A stretch of 64,000 nucleotides of DNA from Soehngenia sp. (GCA_024637045.1 JAGXFX010000011.1:1-64000); one strand, 5' to 3'. Counted from the stretch's first letter, positions 27,615 to 36,487 are shown. The notes: generated by a model not told the origin, from the letters alone. Numbers and translations are program-made.

Positions 27615-27698
27615 GCCTGTGGATAATGTGGGAAAAATCAGGAAAACTAGTCGAATACAGTGGATAACTGGGGGTAAACCTGTGGATACTGTGGATAT
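27582..27698 (-). promoter_or_regulatory. Second cluster of DnaA-box-like sites
   Basis: One perfect box reads TGTGGATAA on the plus strand (27618-27626), so TTATCCACA on the minus strand. Near matches are AGTGGATAA 27659-27667, TGTGGATAC 27681-27689 and TGTGGATAT 27690-27698; CTATCCACA 27582-27590 faces the other way. The sites fill the gap between the tsaD terminator and the convergent ABC-F gene. Confidence 0.55.
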
Positions 27699-27708
27699 AT
27701 TGTAATGG

Positions 27709-29616
27709 TTACTCTTCAAACTCCATCCACTGTGCATAAACTTTGTCAAGTTCATTTTGAAAGTTTTCTCTTTTTTTGGAAAGTTTTAGTACTTCCTGAT
27801 GTTCATTATAAATTACTGGATTAGATAGTTTTCGATCAACTTCCTTTATCTTATCCTCAAGGTCTGAGATAGTTGCTTCTATATTTTTAATCAACCTCTT
27901 TGATTCCCTTTCCTTCTGAAGAATCACTTTTTCCTTCTTCTTTTCCAGTTTAACTTGAGTTCTGGTTTTCTGTTCCTCTTCAACTTCATCATCCATTGAA
28001 AGTATTGCCTTTTTTTCGAGGTAATAATCGTAGTTGCCAATATACTCAGTTACTCCATCTTCAGTAAGCTCCAATATTTTCGTTGCCACCTGGTTTAAGA
28101 AGTATCTGTCGTGAGATATTACGAATATGGTTCCTGAGTAGTTTCTTAAAGCATCTTCAAGTACTTCTTTGGAGTCAATATCCAGATGATTTGTGGGTTC
28201 GTCCATAAGTAGAAAATTTGACTTTGATAGCATGAGTTTTAAAAGAGCTACCCTTGCTTTTTCACCACCACTTAATTCATAAATCTCCTTAAAGATATCA
28301 TCTCCGACAAACAGAAATTGACTCAAGTAGGTTCTTATCTGATAATGATCAAGAAGTGGATATGAATCCCATATTTCATCAAGGACTGTCTTATCAAGAT
28401 TCAAATCACTCATTTCTTGGTCAAAATATCCGGGATAAACGTGCTGGCCAAGCTTTACTGATCCATCATCGGTTTCAATTTGTCCCAGAAGGATTCTGAA
28501 CAAGGTAGTTTTACCGATGCCATTTGGGCCGATTAGACCTACCTTTTCCTCTCTGTAGATATCAAGTGAAATATCTTCCAATAGGTTCAATTCATCAAAT
28601 CTCTTCCGAATTCCTTCAGCATGAAGAACATCTCTTCCAGACCTGGTTTCAGGATCAAATCTAAAGGAAGCTTTTTTTGCTTCATCGCGCTTTGGTACAA
28701 GCTTTATTTTATCCAGCATTTTTTGTCTGCTTCTTGCTTGTTTGGTATATCTTTCTCCACCATAGTTCATAAAACGTTGGATAATTTCTTCCTGACGCTT
28801 TACTTCTTTTTGCTGGTTGTCATATTGTCTTTTCATTATTTCCAGCTCTTTTTTCCTTTGAACCATAAAGCCAGTGTAATCCGTATTATAACTTTGCAAA
28901 CTACGATTCTCCATATAGAAAATTCGATTGGCTACATTATCCAAAAAATATCTGTCATGAGATATCATCAGGCTGGAGCCCTTGTAATCCTTAAGAAACT
29001 TTTCCAGCCAGGTTATGGCATCTATATCAAGATGGTTTGTAGGTTCATCCAATAGAAGAAGATCCGGTTTCTCCAGAAGAAGTTTTGCTAGAGATAATCT
29101 TGATTTCTGACCGCCGCTAAGTATTTCGACGGGTTTTTCAAAGTCATCCTCACCAAAACCCAGTCCCTTAAGTACACCTCTTATCTCAGATTTATATCCA
29201 TAACCATTAAGAACTGTAAATTCTTCCAGTGTATGCCCATACTCATTCATGAGTTTTTCAAGTTTGTTTTGGTCCTCTTGACTTGACTGGGAAATCTCCA
29301 TTTCCGTTTTTCTTAACCATTGTTCCATTTGTATAAGATTTTCAAAGACTAAAAGACATTCATCAAATATATTAAACTGACTCTCTATTTTTGTATGTTG
29401 TTCAAGATAGCCTATTTTTACACCCTTTTGTAGTTGTACCTGGCCTTGATCCATATGGAGTCTTTCTGAGAGTATTTGAAAAAGTGTGGTTTTTCCGGTT
29501 CCATTCAGTCCAAGAACCCCTATTTTGTCGCCGTACTCGACATGGAAGCTTATATCCTCCAGTATTGGGTCTACGACGTAGGATTTATATATATGATTAG
29601 CTGTAAGTATTGGCAT
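27709..29616 (-). CDS. ABC-F family ATPase (translation/ribosome factor)
   Basis: A 635-residue protein with two ABC domains and no membrane part. Walker A motifs are GLNGTGKTTLFQ (about 36) and GPNGIGKTTLFR (about 365). The LSGGQKSRLSLAKLL and LSGGEKARVALLKLM signatures and LLLLDEPTNHLDIDA/FLLMDEPTNHLDIDS Walker B segments are complete. A charged linker joins the domains and the C-terminal 90 residues form a coiled-coil CTD. The family binds the ribosomal E site to relieve stalling or give antibiotic resistance; which applies here is not clear. ATG 29616 is preferred to ATG 29622, which directly abuts the GGAGGG site. Confidence 0.92.
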   Translation of the reverse strand: MPILTANHIYKSYVVDPILEDISFHVEYGDKIGVLGLNGTGKTTLFQILSERLHMDQGQVQLQKGVKIGYLEQHTKIESQFNIFDECLLVFENLIQMEQWLRKTEMEISQSSQEDQNKLEKLMNEYGHTLEEFTVLNGYGYKSEIRGVLKGLGFGEDDFEKPVEILSGGQKSRLSLAKLLLEKPDLLLLDEPTNHLDIDAITWLEKFLKDYKGSSLMISHDRYFLDNVANRIFYMENRSLQSYNTDYTGFMVQRKKELEIMKRQYDNQQKEVKRQEEIIQRFMNYGGERYTKQARSRQKMLDKIKLVPKRDEAKKASFRFDPETRSGRDVLHAEGIRKRFDELNLLEDISLDIYREEKVGLIGPNGIGKTTLFRILLGQIETDDGSVKLGQHVYPGYFDQEMSDLNLDKTVLDEIWDSYPLLDHYQIRTYLSQFLFVGDDIFKEIYELSGGEKARVALLKLMLSKSNFLLMDEPTNHLDIDSKEVLEDALRNYSGTIFVISHDRYFLNQVATKILELTEDGVTEYIGNYDYYLEKKAILSMDDEVEEEQKTRTQVKLEKKKEKVILQKERESKRLIKNIEATISDLEDKIKEVDRKLSNPVIYNEHQEVLKLSKKRENFQNELDKVYAQWMEFEE

Positions 29617-29727
29617 TTTCATCCCTCCATGATTCCTATGACCATTCTAACAGAAAAAACATCTCTTTAAAAGCAAAATCAAGGCTTTCAAGGAATACAA
29701 AAAGATTGTTAATGGCCTGTGAATAAA

Positions 29728-29756
29728 TTGACATATAATTTATGCAATGGTATAAT
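29728..29756 (+). promoter_or_regulatory. Promoter of rex
   Basis: Consensus TTGACA (29728-29733), 17-bp spacer, TATAAT (29751-29756). Confidence 0.85.
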
Positions 29757-29788
29757 TAAGCCAGTATTCTAGATAGGTGGTGAATTTA

Positions 29789-30424
29789 TTGGGCAAAGAT
29801 AATAAGGTATCATTAACTGTAATAAGAAGATTACCTAAGTATCATCGTTACCTCAGCGACCTTATGAATAAGGGAATAAGCAGAATCTCCTCACAGGAAT
29901 TAAGTGTTCTTACAGGATTTACTGCTTCTCAGATTAGACAGGACCTGAATAATTTCGGGGGGTTTGGGCAACAGGGTTACGGTTACAATGTTGAGGACCT
30001 GCAAAGGGAACTTGGAAAGATTTTAGGACTGGACCAGAAATACAATTCTGTAATAGTTGGAGCTGGAAATTTAGGTCAGGCAATAGCAAACTACAGAGGT
30101 TTCGAAGACGCAGGATTTAAGGTTCTTGCAATGTTTGACAGGAACCCTAGAGTAATAGGTCTTAAAATCCGTGATATAGAAATCAAGGATATGGAACACA
30201 TCGAAGACTTCATTAAGAAAAACAATGTTGAAATCGGTATAATTACGACCCCTAAAGATAGTGCTCAGGAAGTAGCTGATATCTATGTAAAAGCTGGTGT
30301 AAAAGGTATATGGAATTTTGCACCTTCGGACATCAACGTACCCGAGGATATGATCCTTGAGAATGTAAGATTAAATGAAAGCTTGTTTATTCTTTCATAT
30401 TTCCTAAAAGCTGCAACTAAATAA
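29789..30424 (+). CDS. rex: Redox-sensing transcriptional repressor Rex
   Basis: Represses fermentative and NADH-reoxidising genes when NAD+ is high, releasing DNA when NADH binds. The N-terminal winged helix (VIRRLPKYHRYLSDLMNKGISRISSQEL) and the Rossmann NADH-binding loop VGAGNLGQAIANY (near residue 90) are typical; the 211 residues fit. TTG 29789 is chosen with AGGTGGTG about 7 nt upstream, because the two GTG codons at 29777 and 29780 are part of that site. A long inverted repeat and glutamate dehydrogenase follow. Confidence 0.93.
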   Translation: MGKDNKVSLTVIRRLPKYHRYLSDLMNKGISRISSQELSVLTGFTASQIRQDLNNFGGFGQQGYGYNVEDLQRELGKILGLDQKYNSVIVGAGNLGQAIANYRGFEDAGFKVLAMFDRNPRVIGLKIRDIEIKDMEHIEDFIKKNNVEIGIITTPKDSAQEVADIYVKAGVKGIWNFAPSDINVPEDMILENVRLNESLFILSYFLKAATK

Positions 30425-30431
30425 GTAGTAC

Positions 30432-30549
30432 TACAATAATCTCGATAAAATTATAACTTTTCGCCCACTGAATCGAGGATTAATACTCCTCATGTTTTAA
30501 GGTTGCTATACCATGGGTGGTATGATATAATTTTATCGAGATTAATTGT
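30432..30549. repeat. Long inverted repeat enclosing the gdh promoter
   Basis: AATCTCGATAAAATTATA (30438-30455) and its exact reverse complement (30526-30543) are 70 bp apart. With one bulge the pairing extends to about 23 bp. Inside lie GAGGA-ttaatac-TCCTC (30475-30491) and ATACC-atgggt-GGTAT (30508-30523). The right arm overlaps the -10 box TATAAT. It could be a protein-binding array, a structured RNA from upstream transcription, or a small mobile element. Confidence 0.6.
30503..30531 (+). promoter_or_regulatory. Promoter of glutamate dehydrogenase gene
   Basis: TTGCTA (30503-30508), 17-bp spacer, TATAAT (30526-30531). The spacer holds the ATACC/GGTAT dyad. Downstream, TTGTGA..TTTCACA near 30551-30568 is a weak Rex-like dyad with one base too many in the middle. 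Confidence 0.6.
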
Positions 30550-30595
30550 TATTGTGAGAATCTTTCACAGCTAAATAAAAGGGGGTAATTTTACC

Positions 30596-31861
30596 ATGTC
30601 AAAAGAATTACTTAATCCACTGGAAAGTGCTCAGAAACAGGTAAAAGACGCTTGTGAAGCGTTAGGTTACGGGGATTCTGTGTACGAACTTCTTAAAGAG
30701 CCAAAGAGATTTATCGAAGTTTCAATTCCAGTAAAAATGGATGATGGTTCAGTAAAAGTTTTTAAAGGATACAGATCAATGCATAATGACGCTGTTGGAC
30801 CAGGTAAAGGTGGAATACGTTTTCATCCAGGAGTTAACCCTGACGAAGTAAAAGCACTATCCATATGGATGACGTTCAAGTGTAGTGTAACAGGAATTCC
30901 TTACGGCGGAGGTAAAGGAGGAATAACTGTTGACCCATCAACTCTTTCACAAGGAGAGCTTGAGAGATTGTCAAGAGGATATATTCAAGGTATTTACAAG
31001 TATATAGGTGAGAAAATAGACATACCTGCACCAGATGTAAATACAAACGGTCAGATTATGTCTTGGATGGTTGACGAATACTGCAAGCTTACAGGATCCA
31101 TGAACACAGGAGTTATTACAGGTAAGCCAGTTGAATTTGGTGGATCACTTGGAAGAAATGAAGCTACTGGATTTGGAGTTGGAGTTGTAACTAGAGAAGC
31201 AGCCAAGAAGATTGGACTGGATATCAAAGAAGCAACAGTTGCTATTCAAGGATTCGGAAACGTTGGAAGCTTCGCAGTTAAAAACGTTGAAAGACAAGGC
31301 GCAAAAATAGTTGCAATTGGTGAGTGGAATAGAGAAATTGGTACATTTGCAATTTATAGAGAAGATGGATTTAGCTATGAAGAGTTGGCAGAATATCAAA
31401 ATGAGAACAAGACTCTCGCAAACTATCCAAATGCAAAAATGATGACTCTTGATGAGTTTTGGGACCTGGACGTAGATATTATGATTCCAGCAGCTCTTGA
31501 AAATGCAATAACTCTAGAAAATGCAGACAAGATCAAAGCTAAACTAATAATTGAAGCAGCTAATGGCCCTATAACCCCTGAAGCTGATGAAATTCTTGAG
31601 AAAAAAGGAATCATAGTTGCACCAGATATCCTTGCTAATGCAGGTGGAGTAACTGTATCATACTTTGAGTGGGTACAGAACCTTTACGGATACTACTGGA
31701 GTGAAAAAGAAGTTGAAGAAAAAGAAGAAATCGCAATGGTTAACGCATTCAATTCTCTTTGGAAAATCATGGAAGAGTTCAATGTACCAATGAGAAGATC
31801 AGCTTACCTGCACTCAGTTAAGAAGGTTGCTGAGGCAATGAAGCTTAGAGGATGGTACTAA
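30596..31861 (+). CDS. gdhA: Glu/Leu/Phe/Val dehydrogenase, probably glutamate dehydrogenase
   Basis: Interconverts glutamate and 2-oxoglutarate plus ammonia with NAD(P)H, a main step in amino-acid fermentation by anaerobes. The 421 residues carry the catalytic-lysine motif PYGGGKGGITVDP (about 100-112), the substrate region GPGKGGIRFHP, and the Rossmann motif IQGFGNVGSF (about 217). ILANAGGVTVSYFEWVQN is the usual C-terminal signature. ATG 30596 follows AAAAGGGGGTAA. Lying beside rex, with a likely Rex-type NADH link, it is plausibly redox regulated. Confidence 0.93.
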   Translation: MSKELLNPLESAQKQVKDACEALGYGDSVYELLKEPKRFIEVSIPVKMDDGSVKVFKGYRSMHNDAVGPGKGGIRFHPGVNPDEVKALSIWMTFKCSVTGIPYGGGKGGITVDPSTLSQGELERLSRGYIQGIYKYIGEKIDIPAPDVNTNGQIMSWMVDEYCKLTGSMNTGVITGKPVEFGGSLGRNEATGFGVGVVTREAAKKIGLDIKEATVAIQGFGNVGSFAVKNVERQGAKIVAIGEWNREIGTFAIYREDGFSYEELAEYQNENKTLANYPNAKMMTLDEFWDLDVDIMIPAALENAITLENADKIKAKLIIEAANGPITPEADEILEKKGIIVAPDILANAGGVTVSYFEWVQNLYGYYWSEKEVEEKEEIAMVNAFNSLWKIMEEFNVPMRRSAYLHSVKKVAEAMKLRGWY

Positions 31862-31898
31862 TTAACCAAGGCTTTGAAATAGCATAGATTGAATGATT

Positions 31899-31931
31899 GA
31901 GGCAAGGAGAAATCCTTGCCTCTTATTTTTT
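31899..31931 (+). terminator. Terminator of glutamate dehydrogenase
   Basis: GAGGCAAGGA-gaaa-TCCTTGCCTC followed by TTATTTTTT. Confidence 0.92.
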
Positions 31932-31978
31932 GTAACCAATGGAATTTCAAATGTAGGACTTAAATTGGCACCGCTTCA

Positions 31979-32290
31979 GAAAGTCTAATGACTCACTCTC
32001 GGATTCAAGTTCAGAGATTTGTCACACTTGTCTCGAAAATTGGTTTGCTATCGATTAAGTTTTATGTAGACTCATAATGCTTATAGTTCTTTAACGCTAA
32101 AGTATCAAACAACTTGTAGGGTAATCACGCAAACCAGATTGATTTTCTGTCCTCGTGTGTAAAATCTTGCTGAACTTTCCATATGTTCGCTTATTCATTA
32201 GTACTTTCTTTGCTAGAATAATGAATTGCGAAGTGCCCGGCTATAGAATTCATAAAATCTATGATCTAAAATGAATTCATTGACAGGGTA
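31979..32290 (+). repeat. Mosaic interspersed element, copy R2
   Basis: 312 bp filling most of the 480-bp gap between gdhA and ogg; no gene is present. It starts GAAAGTCTAATGACTC, shares all ordered blocks with R1, and ends in hairpin module H. The region between the CGATTAAG and AATCACGC blocks is variable. Confidence 0.8.
32233..32290 (+). repeat. Hairpin module H, copy H2
   Basis: 58 nt from GTGCCCGGCTATAG to GACAGGGTA. Outer arms GAATTCAT/ATGAATTC differ from copy H1 in both strands yet still pair. The 3' end supplies TTGACA (32280-32285), a possible -35 box for ogg with TATAAT at 32305-32310 (19-bp spacer). Confidence 0.8.
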
Positions 32291-32340
32291 TGAATTGAAT
32301 GTAGTATAATGACTTCAAATAGTATTGGAGGAAAAGACAT

Positions 32341-33222
32341 ATGACTTACACAATTGAAAGAGAAGACAACAAGCTTGTACTAAAGAATCTTAAGGACTTT
32401 AATCCTACCCATATATTTGAGAACGGCCAGTGCTTTAGATGGTATAAAGAGGATGACGGAAGCTACACTACTGTTGCTGGAGGAAAAGTTATAAATGTGC
32501 TTAAAGATGGGGATAATATAATTGTGGATGGATCTAATGAGAAGGATTGGAAAGAATACTGGCATCAATATTTTGACCTGGACAGAGATTATGGAGAGAT
32601 AAAAAAAGAACTCTCAAAGGATCCAATTTTAGAGGAGGCTATCCAGTTTGGAGATGGTTTGAGACTTCTTAACCAGGATCCATACGAGACGGTAATATCA
32701 TTTATGATTTCAGCGAACAATCAGATTTCAAGGATTAAGAATGCTGTGGAAATGATATCAAATGACCTTGGCGAGTATATCGGAACCTACCGAGGGAGAG
32801 ATTATTACACTTTTCCTGATCCTGAAAAGCTGGCAGCAAAGAGTACGGAGTATATACGAGAAAAATATAGAGTAGGATTTAGAGGGGATAGAATCAGAGA
32901 AGTCAGTCGAAGGATTGCTGATGGTGAATTTGATACCCAGTGTATATTTGAAACAGGGTATAGTGATGCTGTAAATATGCTGACAACATTACCTGGAGTA
33001 GGGCCAAAGGTAAGCGGATGCATACTACTCTTCGCGTATGACAAGACAGAGGCTTTCCCGGTAGATGTATGGGTTAAGAGGGTTATGGAATACTTTTATT
33101 TCAAGAGACCTGCCAAGAAAAGGGAGCTTGAAGAATCCGGTGAAAAGATATTTGGAGAGCTGGCCGGTTATGCGCAGCAATACCTTTTTTACTATGCAAG
33201 GGAATTAGGCATAGGCAAGTAA
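32341..33222 (+). CDS. ogg: 8-oxoguanine DNA glycosylase/AP lyase (OGG1 type)
   Basis: A base-excision repair enzyme removing 8-oxoguanine opposite C. The 293 residues have the OGG1 N-terminal beta domain (residues 1-95, with the FENGQCFRW motif). The helix-hairpin-helix LTTLPGVGPKVSGCILLF (about 215-232) contains the catalytic Lys, followed by the GPD-like VDVWVKR with the catalytic Asp. ATG 32341 has TTGGAGGAAAAG upstream. It is monocistronic between a repeat element and a terminator; the repeat may provide part of its promoter. Confidence 0.93.
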   Translation: MTYTIEREDNKLVLKNLKDFNPTHIFENGQCFRWYKEDDGSYTTVAGGKVINVLKDGDNIIVDGSNEKDWKEYWHQYFDLDRDYGEIKKELSKDPILEEAIQFGDGLRLLNQDPYETVISFMISANNQISRIKNAVEMISNDLGEYIGTYRGRDYYTFPDPEKLAAKSTEYIREKYRVGFRGDRIREVSRRIADGEFDTQCIFETGYSDAVNMLTTLPGVGPKVSGCILLFAYDKTEAFPVDVWVKRVMEYFYFKRPAKKRELEESGEKIFGELAGYAQQYLFYYARELGIGK

Positions 33223-33228
33223 TCTGGG

Positions 33229-33262
33229 CCATCGTCGATTGACGGTGGTTTTACTTTTTTGT
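33229..33262 (+). terminator. Terminator of ogg
   Basis: CCATCGTC-gatt-GACGGTGG (33229-33248) followed by TTTTACTTTTTT. Confidence 0.88.
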
Positions 33263-33344
33263 CAGCACATTGTCACTATATCGTAACCCATTGTATTTTT
33301 AAGATTGTTATACTTTAGTCAGAGACAAGGAATGAGGAGATTCT

Positions 33345-34028
33345 ATGAACAAGAGCGGATACATTATCATATCAGTGCTTCTGATAGCTCTGGCTGGCAT
33401 CCTGATGGGTTACAACAAGGATAAGGTTCACGAGCATGCCAGGGGAGACTTGACCGGTGAGGGAAAGCATTTAGTGGTTCTGACAGGAGAGGATAATCAG
33501 GAATATTTGAAGGATATAGTAATTTATTCTCTGGAGAATGGTAAAAGGGAAGTATACCGCGAGGATATATCATATCTGAATCCATGGAAGTTGATGGTTG
33601 GAGATGTGGACGGAGACGGTGCAGACGAAATTTCAATTGGTGTTTATAAGGAATCTCCATTACACCCTGTTATGGCAAAAAGACCCTTCTTCTACAATTT
33701 CGATGGAGAAGAACTAGTACCCAAGTGGCGGGGATCAAGACTTTCAAGACCATTTCAGGATTATATTCTCCATGATTTTGAAGGAGATGGAATTATGGAG
33801 GTAGTTGCAATTGAATATCTTCAGGATGATACACAGCTCCTTAACAGTTACAAGTGGAGGGAGTTTGGTTTTGAGGGATTTAAAGAGTCAGAGCCTGTTG
33901 AATCAATTGAGAAGGTTTATTCAAATGGTGGCGAATTGTTTGCTTATGTTAAAAAAGATATGTCCCATGTTAAATATTCTGTGTTTGAAGGGGAAAATGA
34001 ACTGGAATGGGGGGAGTACAATGAATAG
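33345..34028 (+). CDS. Membrane-anchored FG-GAP/VCBS-like protein
   Basis: A 227-residue protein with an N-terminal signal anchor (residues 5-23, IIISVLLIALAGILMGY) and an extracytoplasmic domain. Two calcium-binding-like loops, GDVDGDGADEISIGV (about 86-100) and HDFEGDGIMEVVAIE (about 145-160), resemble FG-GAP/VCBS repeats of beta-propeller surface proteins. ATG 33345 follows GAGGAGATTCT. The 3' end overlaps the next lipoprotein gene by 8 nt, so the two are translated together and probably work together at the cell surface. Exact function is unknown. Confidence 0.75.
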   Translation: MNKSGYIIISVLLIALAGILMGYNKDKVHEHARGDLTGEGKHLVVLTGEDNQEYLKDIVIYSLENGKREVYREDISYLNPWKLMVGDVDGDGADEISIGVYKESPLHPVMAKRPFFYNFDGEELVPKWRGSRLSRPFQDYILHDFEGDGIMEVVAIEYLQDDTQLLNSYKWREFGFEGFKESEPVESIEKVYSNGGELFAYVKKDMSHVKYSVFEGENELEWGEYNE

Positions 34029-36096
34029 AAGGAAGAGAATTGTTTTAGTATCTTATTTACTAGCCTTTACAATAGTATTGAGTGGTTGCAAAGGGGCTGT
34101 AGATAATCTGGAGCCGGAAGAGCCAACGGTTGTGGATGAAACTAATCTACCGGATGATCAAGAAGAATCTGATAAGGGACCTGCAGACATTCCACCGGAG
34201 GCTGATTTTTCAAACGTAGTGAATATGTCAGACTTTGATCATTTGACAGAGGAACAGAAGAATATGCTGCTCCAAAACAGATTTTTTGTTGCAGAAACAG
34301 ATCAGAAGCAGCTTTTCTATATATATGAGAACAATGAGTATCGTGATATTCCTTCGTTCATCACAACTGACTCGGTCCTTCACACCTATCATATATTCTA
34401 TGACTATTTGCTAAGAACAATAGAAAACGAAAAGTTGTTGGGACTGGCAGAGCAACTTACTGAGGAAATGCTGATGCAATCAATTGAAGTATACAATGAA
34501 GTAGATGATCAGGCATTGAGAATGGTACTTATCAAGAACCTTGCATATTATTCAGTAGCTAATATGTTACTTGAAAATGACCTGCCGGGTGGTATTCCCG
34601 AAGAGGCTCTAAGGATGGCAAATGAGGAATTCAGTAAAATAAAAAATCAGGAAACTTTCACATACTCGGCAATATTTCCATTCCAGATGGACTATAGTCA
34701 ATATATTCCAAGAGGTCACTACACAAGGTCTGAGGATCTGGAAAGATATTTTCTTGCCATGATGTGGTATGGACAGGTTCCATTCCCCCTATATAAAAAT
34801 GAGGAAGAGAGGAACGAAGAACAGACTCTTCAAGCAATTCTAATATCCAGAATGATTTCAGAAGATGAAGAGCTGCTTCAGAAATGGGTACAAATTTATG
34901 AACCTACAAACTTCTTTGTTGGTTCATCTGATGACCTGGGAATTATAGAGTACTCTCAAGCCGTAGATGAAATATATGGTAAGGGCAGTGGTTATAATGT
35001 ATTCTCGGATAATGCGCTGTTGGATGAGTTTTACGAAAAGTCCAGTGAGTTTCCTGCACCGAGGATAGTGGCAAGATATGCTGAGATTGATACCCCAGTA
35101 GACAAACAATTTAGATTTATGGGACAAAGATATGTGTTTGATTCTCAAATAATACAAGAACTTGTATACCCAATTCTTAGACCGATACCATCGGGGATGG
35201 ATGTCATGGCTGTTCTTGGTTCGAACAGAGCCAAGCAGATCCAGCTTGAAAACCCGGAAAATCAACAATGGGAAGATTATCCAAAGGAAATGGAAAGACT
35301 TCGCACTGATTTTTCAAAATATGAAGAAAAAGACTGGAAGAGAAATCTTTACACTGGCTGGATGTGGGTTCTAGATGGTCTTCTTGGTCCGGCAGAAGAT
35401 ACAATGCCAGTGTTTATGAAAAACAAGGCATGGGAGGATAAGAATCTTAATACTGCCCTTAGTTCATGGGCAGAATTGAAGCATGATACCGTACTTTATG
35501 GAAAGGCATCTGGTGCTGAAATGGGTGGTGCTGAATATGTTAGAGTTCCGGGCTATGTTGAGCCTAATCTCCCCGTATACGAAAGACTTCTCTGGCTAAC
35601 TGATTATTTAAGGGATGCTTTAACAGAATGGGATCTGGTAGTTGATGAAATCGACTATAAATTGGAGAGATTCCAGTGGCTGCTTCAGTTTCTAGTAGAT
35701 GCATCAGAGAAGCAACTTAATGATATCCCATTGACAGAAGAGGAACATGACAGAATAAAGATCTACGGTGGAATTCTTGAAGATTTGACCAGTTCCTTTG
35801 CAGGTCAGGGAACAAAATGGCATGAAATAACATCTGAAACAGACAAGGATATGGCTGTTATTGCAGATTATCATACTGTTGGAAAAGATGGAGTTATGGT
35901 TGCAGGTGTAGGTCCGGCGTATGAGATTTATGTCCTCACTCCAATCGATGGCGAGCTTTATCTGACAAGAGGTGCTGTTATGAGCTTCCACGAATTTTTC
36001 TCCGAGAAAAGATTGACTGATGAAGAGTGGCAGAAGATGATTGTGGATGGCGATAATCCACCAATGCAAGAGTGGACTGAGAGTTTTATAAAGTAA
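34021..36096 (+). CDS. DUF3160 lipoprotein
   Basis: A 691-residue surface lipoprotein. The signal peptide has a lipobox LSGC at residues 20-23, with an acidic linker (EPEEPTVVDETNLPDDQEE) behind it. The rest is the DUF3160 domain, recognised by FFVAETDQKQLFYIYENN, the TDSVLHTYHIFYDYLL segment and the late DGELYLTRGAVMSFHEF. The family has no established function. ATG 34021 follows GGGGGGAGTAC and is preferred to upstream in-frame codons, which lack a site and would place the signal peptide inside the protein. It overlaps the FG-GAP-like gene by 8 nt. Confidence 0.88.
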   Translation: MNRRKRIVLVSYLLAFTIVLSGCKGAVDNLEPEEPTVVDETNLPDDQEESDKGPADIPPEADFSNVVNMSDFDHLTEEQKNMLLQNRFFVAETDQKQLFYIYENNEYRDIPSFITTDSVLHTYHIFYDYLLRTIENEKLLGLAEQLTEEMLMQSIEVYNEVDDQALRMVLIKNLAYYSVANMLLENDLPGGIPEEALRMANEEFSKIKNQETFTYSAIFPFQMDYSQYIPRGHYTRSEDLERYFLAMMWYGQVPFPLYKNEEERNEEQTLQAILISRMISEDEELLQKWVQIYEPTNFFVGSSDDLGIIEYSQAVDEIYGKGSGYNVFSDNALLDEFYEKSSEFPAPRIVARYAEIDTPVDKQFRFMGQRYVFDSQIIQELVYPILRPIPSGMDVMAVLGSNRAKQIQLENPENQQWEDYPKEMERLRTDFSKYEEKDWKRNLYTGWMWVLDGLLGPAEDTMPVFMKNKAWEDKNLNTALSSWAELKHDTVLYGKASGAEMGGAEYVRVPGYVEPNLPVYERLLWLTDYLRDALTEWDLVVDEIDYKLERFQWLLQFLVDASEKQLNDIPLTEEEHDRIKIYGGILEDLTSSFAGQGTKWHEITSETDKDMAVIADYHTVGKDGVMVAGVGPAYEIYVLTPIDGELYLTRGAVMSFHEFFSEKRLTDEEWQKMIVDGDNPPMQEWTESFIK

Positions 36097-36106
36097 AAAA
36101 TTAGCT

Positions 36107-36141
36107 AAATGGAGAATTGGAAATTCAATTCTCCATTTTTA
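36107..36141 (+). terminator. Terminator of DUF3160 gene
   Basis: AAATGGAGAATTG (36107-36119) pairs with CAATTCTCCATTT (36126-36138), then TT. The 3' arm plus T-run (CAATTCTCCATTTTT) occurs again at 36405-36419, beyond the repeat element. Confidence 0.88.
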
Positions 36142-36176
36142 TGGGTTTAGGATATAAGTCTCGGTTTTAAGCTATT

Positions 36177-36350
36177 GAAAAGTCTGATGAACCGCTCTCG
36201 AATTCAAGATTAGTGATTTATCACATTCGTTTCGAAAATTGTTTTGCTAGCTAGCGAGGCTCTTTCACGCAAAACATTATGATTTTCTTACTTCATGTGA
36301 AAAAGCAGCCTAATCTTTCCATATGTTCGCTTAATCATACAGACCTTTCA
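36177..36350 (+). repeat. Mosaic interspersed element, shortened copy R3
   Basis: 174 bp of the 390-bp gap before the DUF554 gene, with no gene inside. It keeps the 5' blocks (GAAAAGTCTGATGA, CTCTCGAATTCAAG, GATTTATCACATTCG, CGAAAATTGTTTTGCTAGC), skips the variable middle and keeps CACGCAAAAC and CTTTCCATATGTTCGC. It lacks the hairpin module. Copies of CAATTCTCCATTTTT flank it at 36126 and 36405. Confidence 0.75.
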
Positions 36351-36487
36351 ATGGTTATTGTCATTATCTAGATTAGTCGAGAAATCTGAACGCTATACTT
36401 TATACAATTCTCCATTTTTTTCTGGATAAATTTAGTATTTTGCGTTATCATTTAAAATAGTAAACTAAAAATGGACGGGTGATAATT

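Noticed and set aside
30551-30568. Rex operator before gdhA as an annotated site
   Set aside because: TTGTGA..TTTCACA is one base too wide for the canonical 18-bp Rex dyad. It is kept only as a note to the promoter and inverted-repeat entries.
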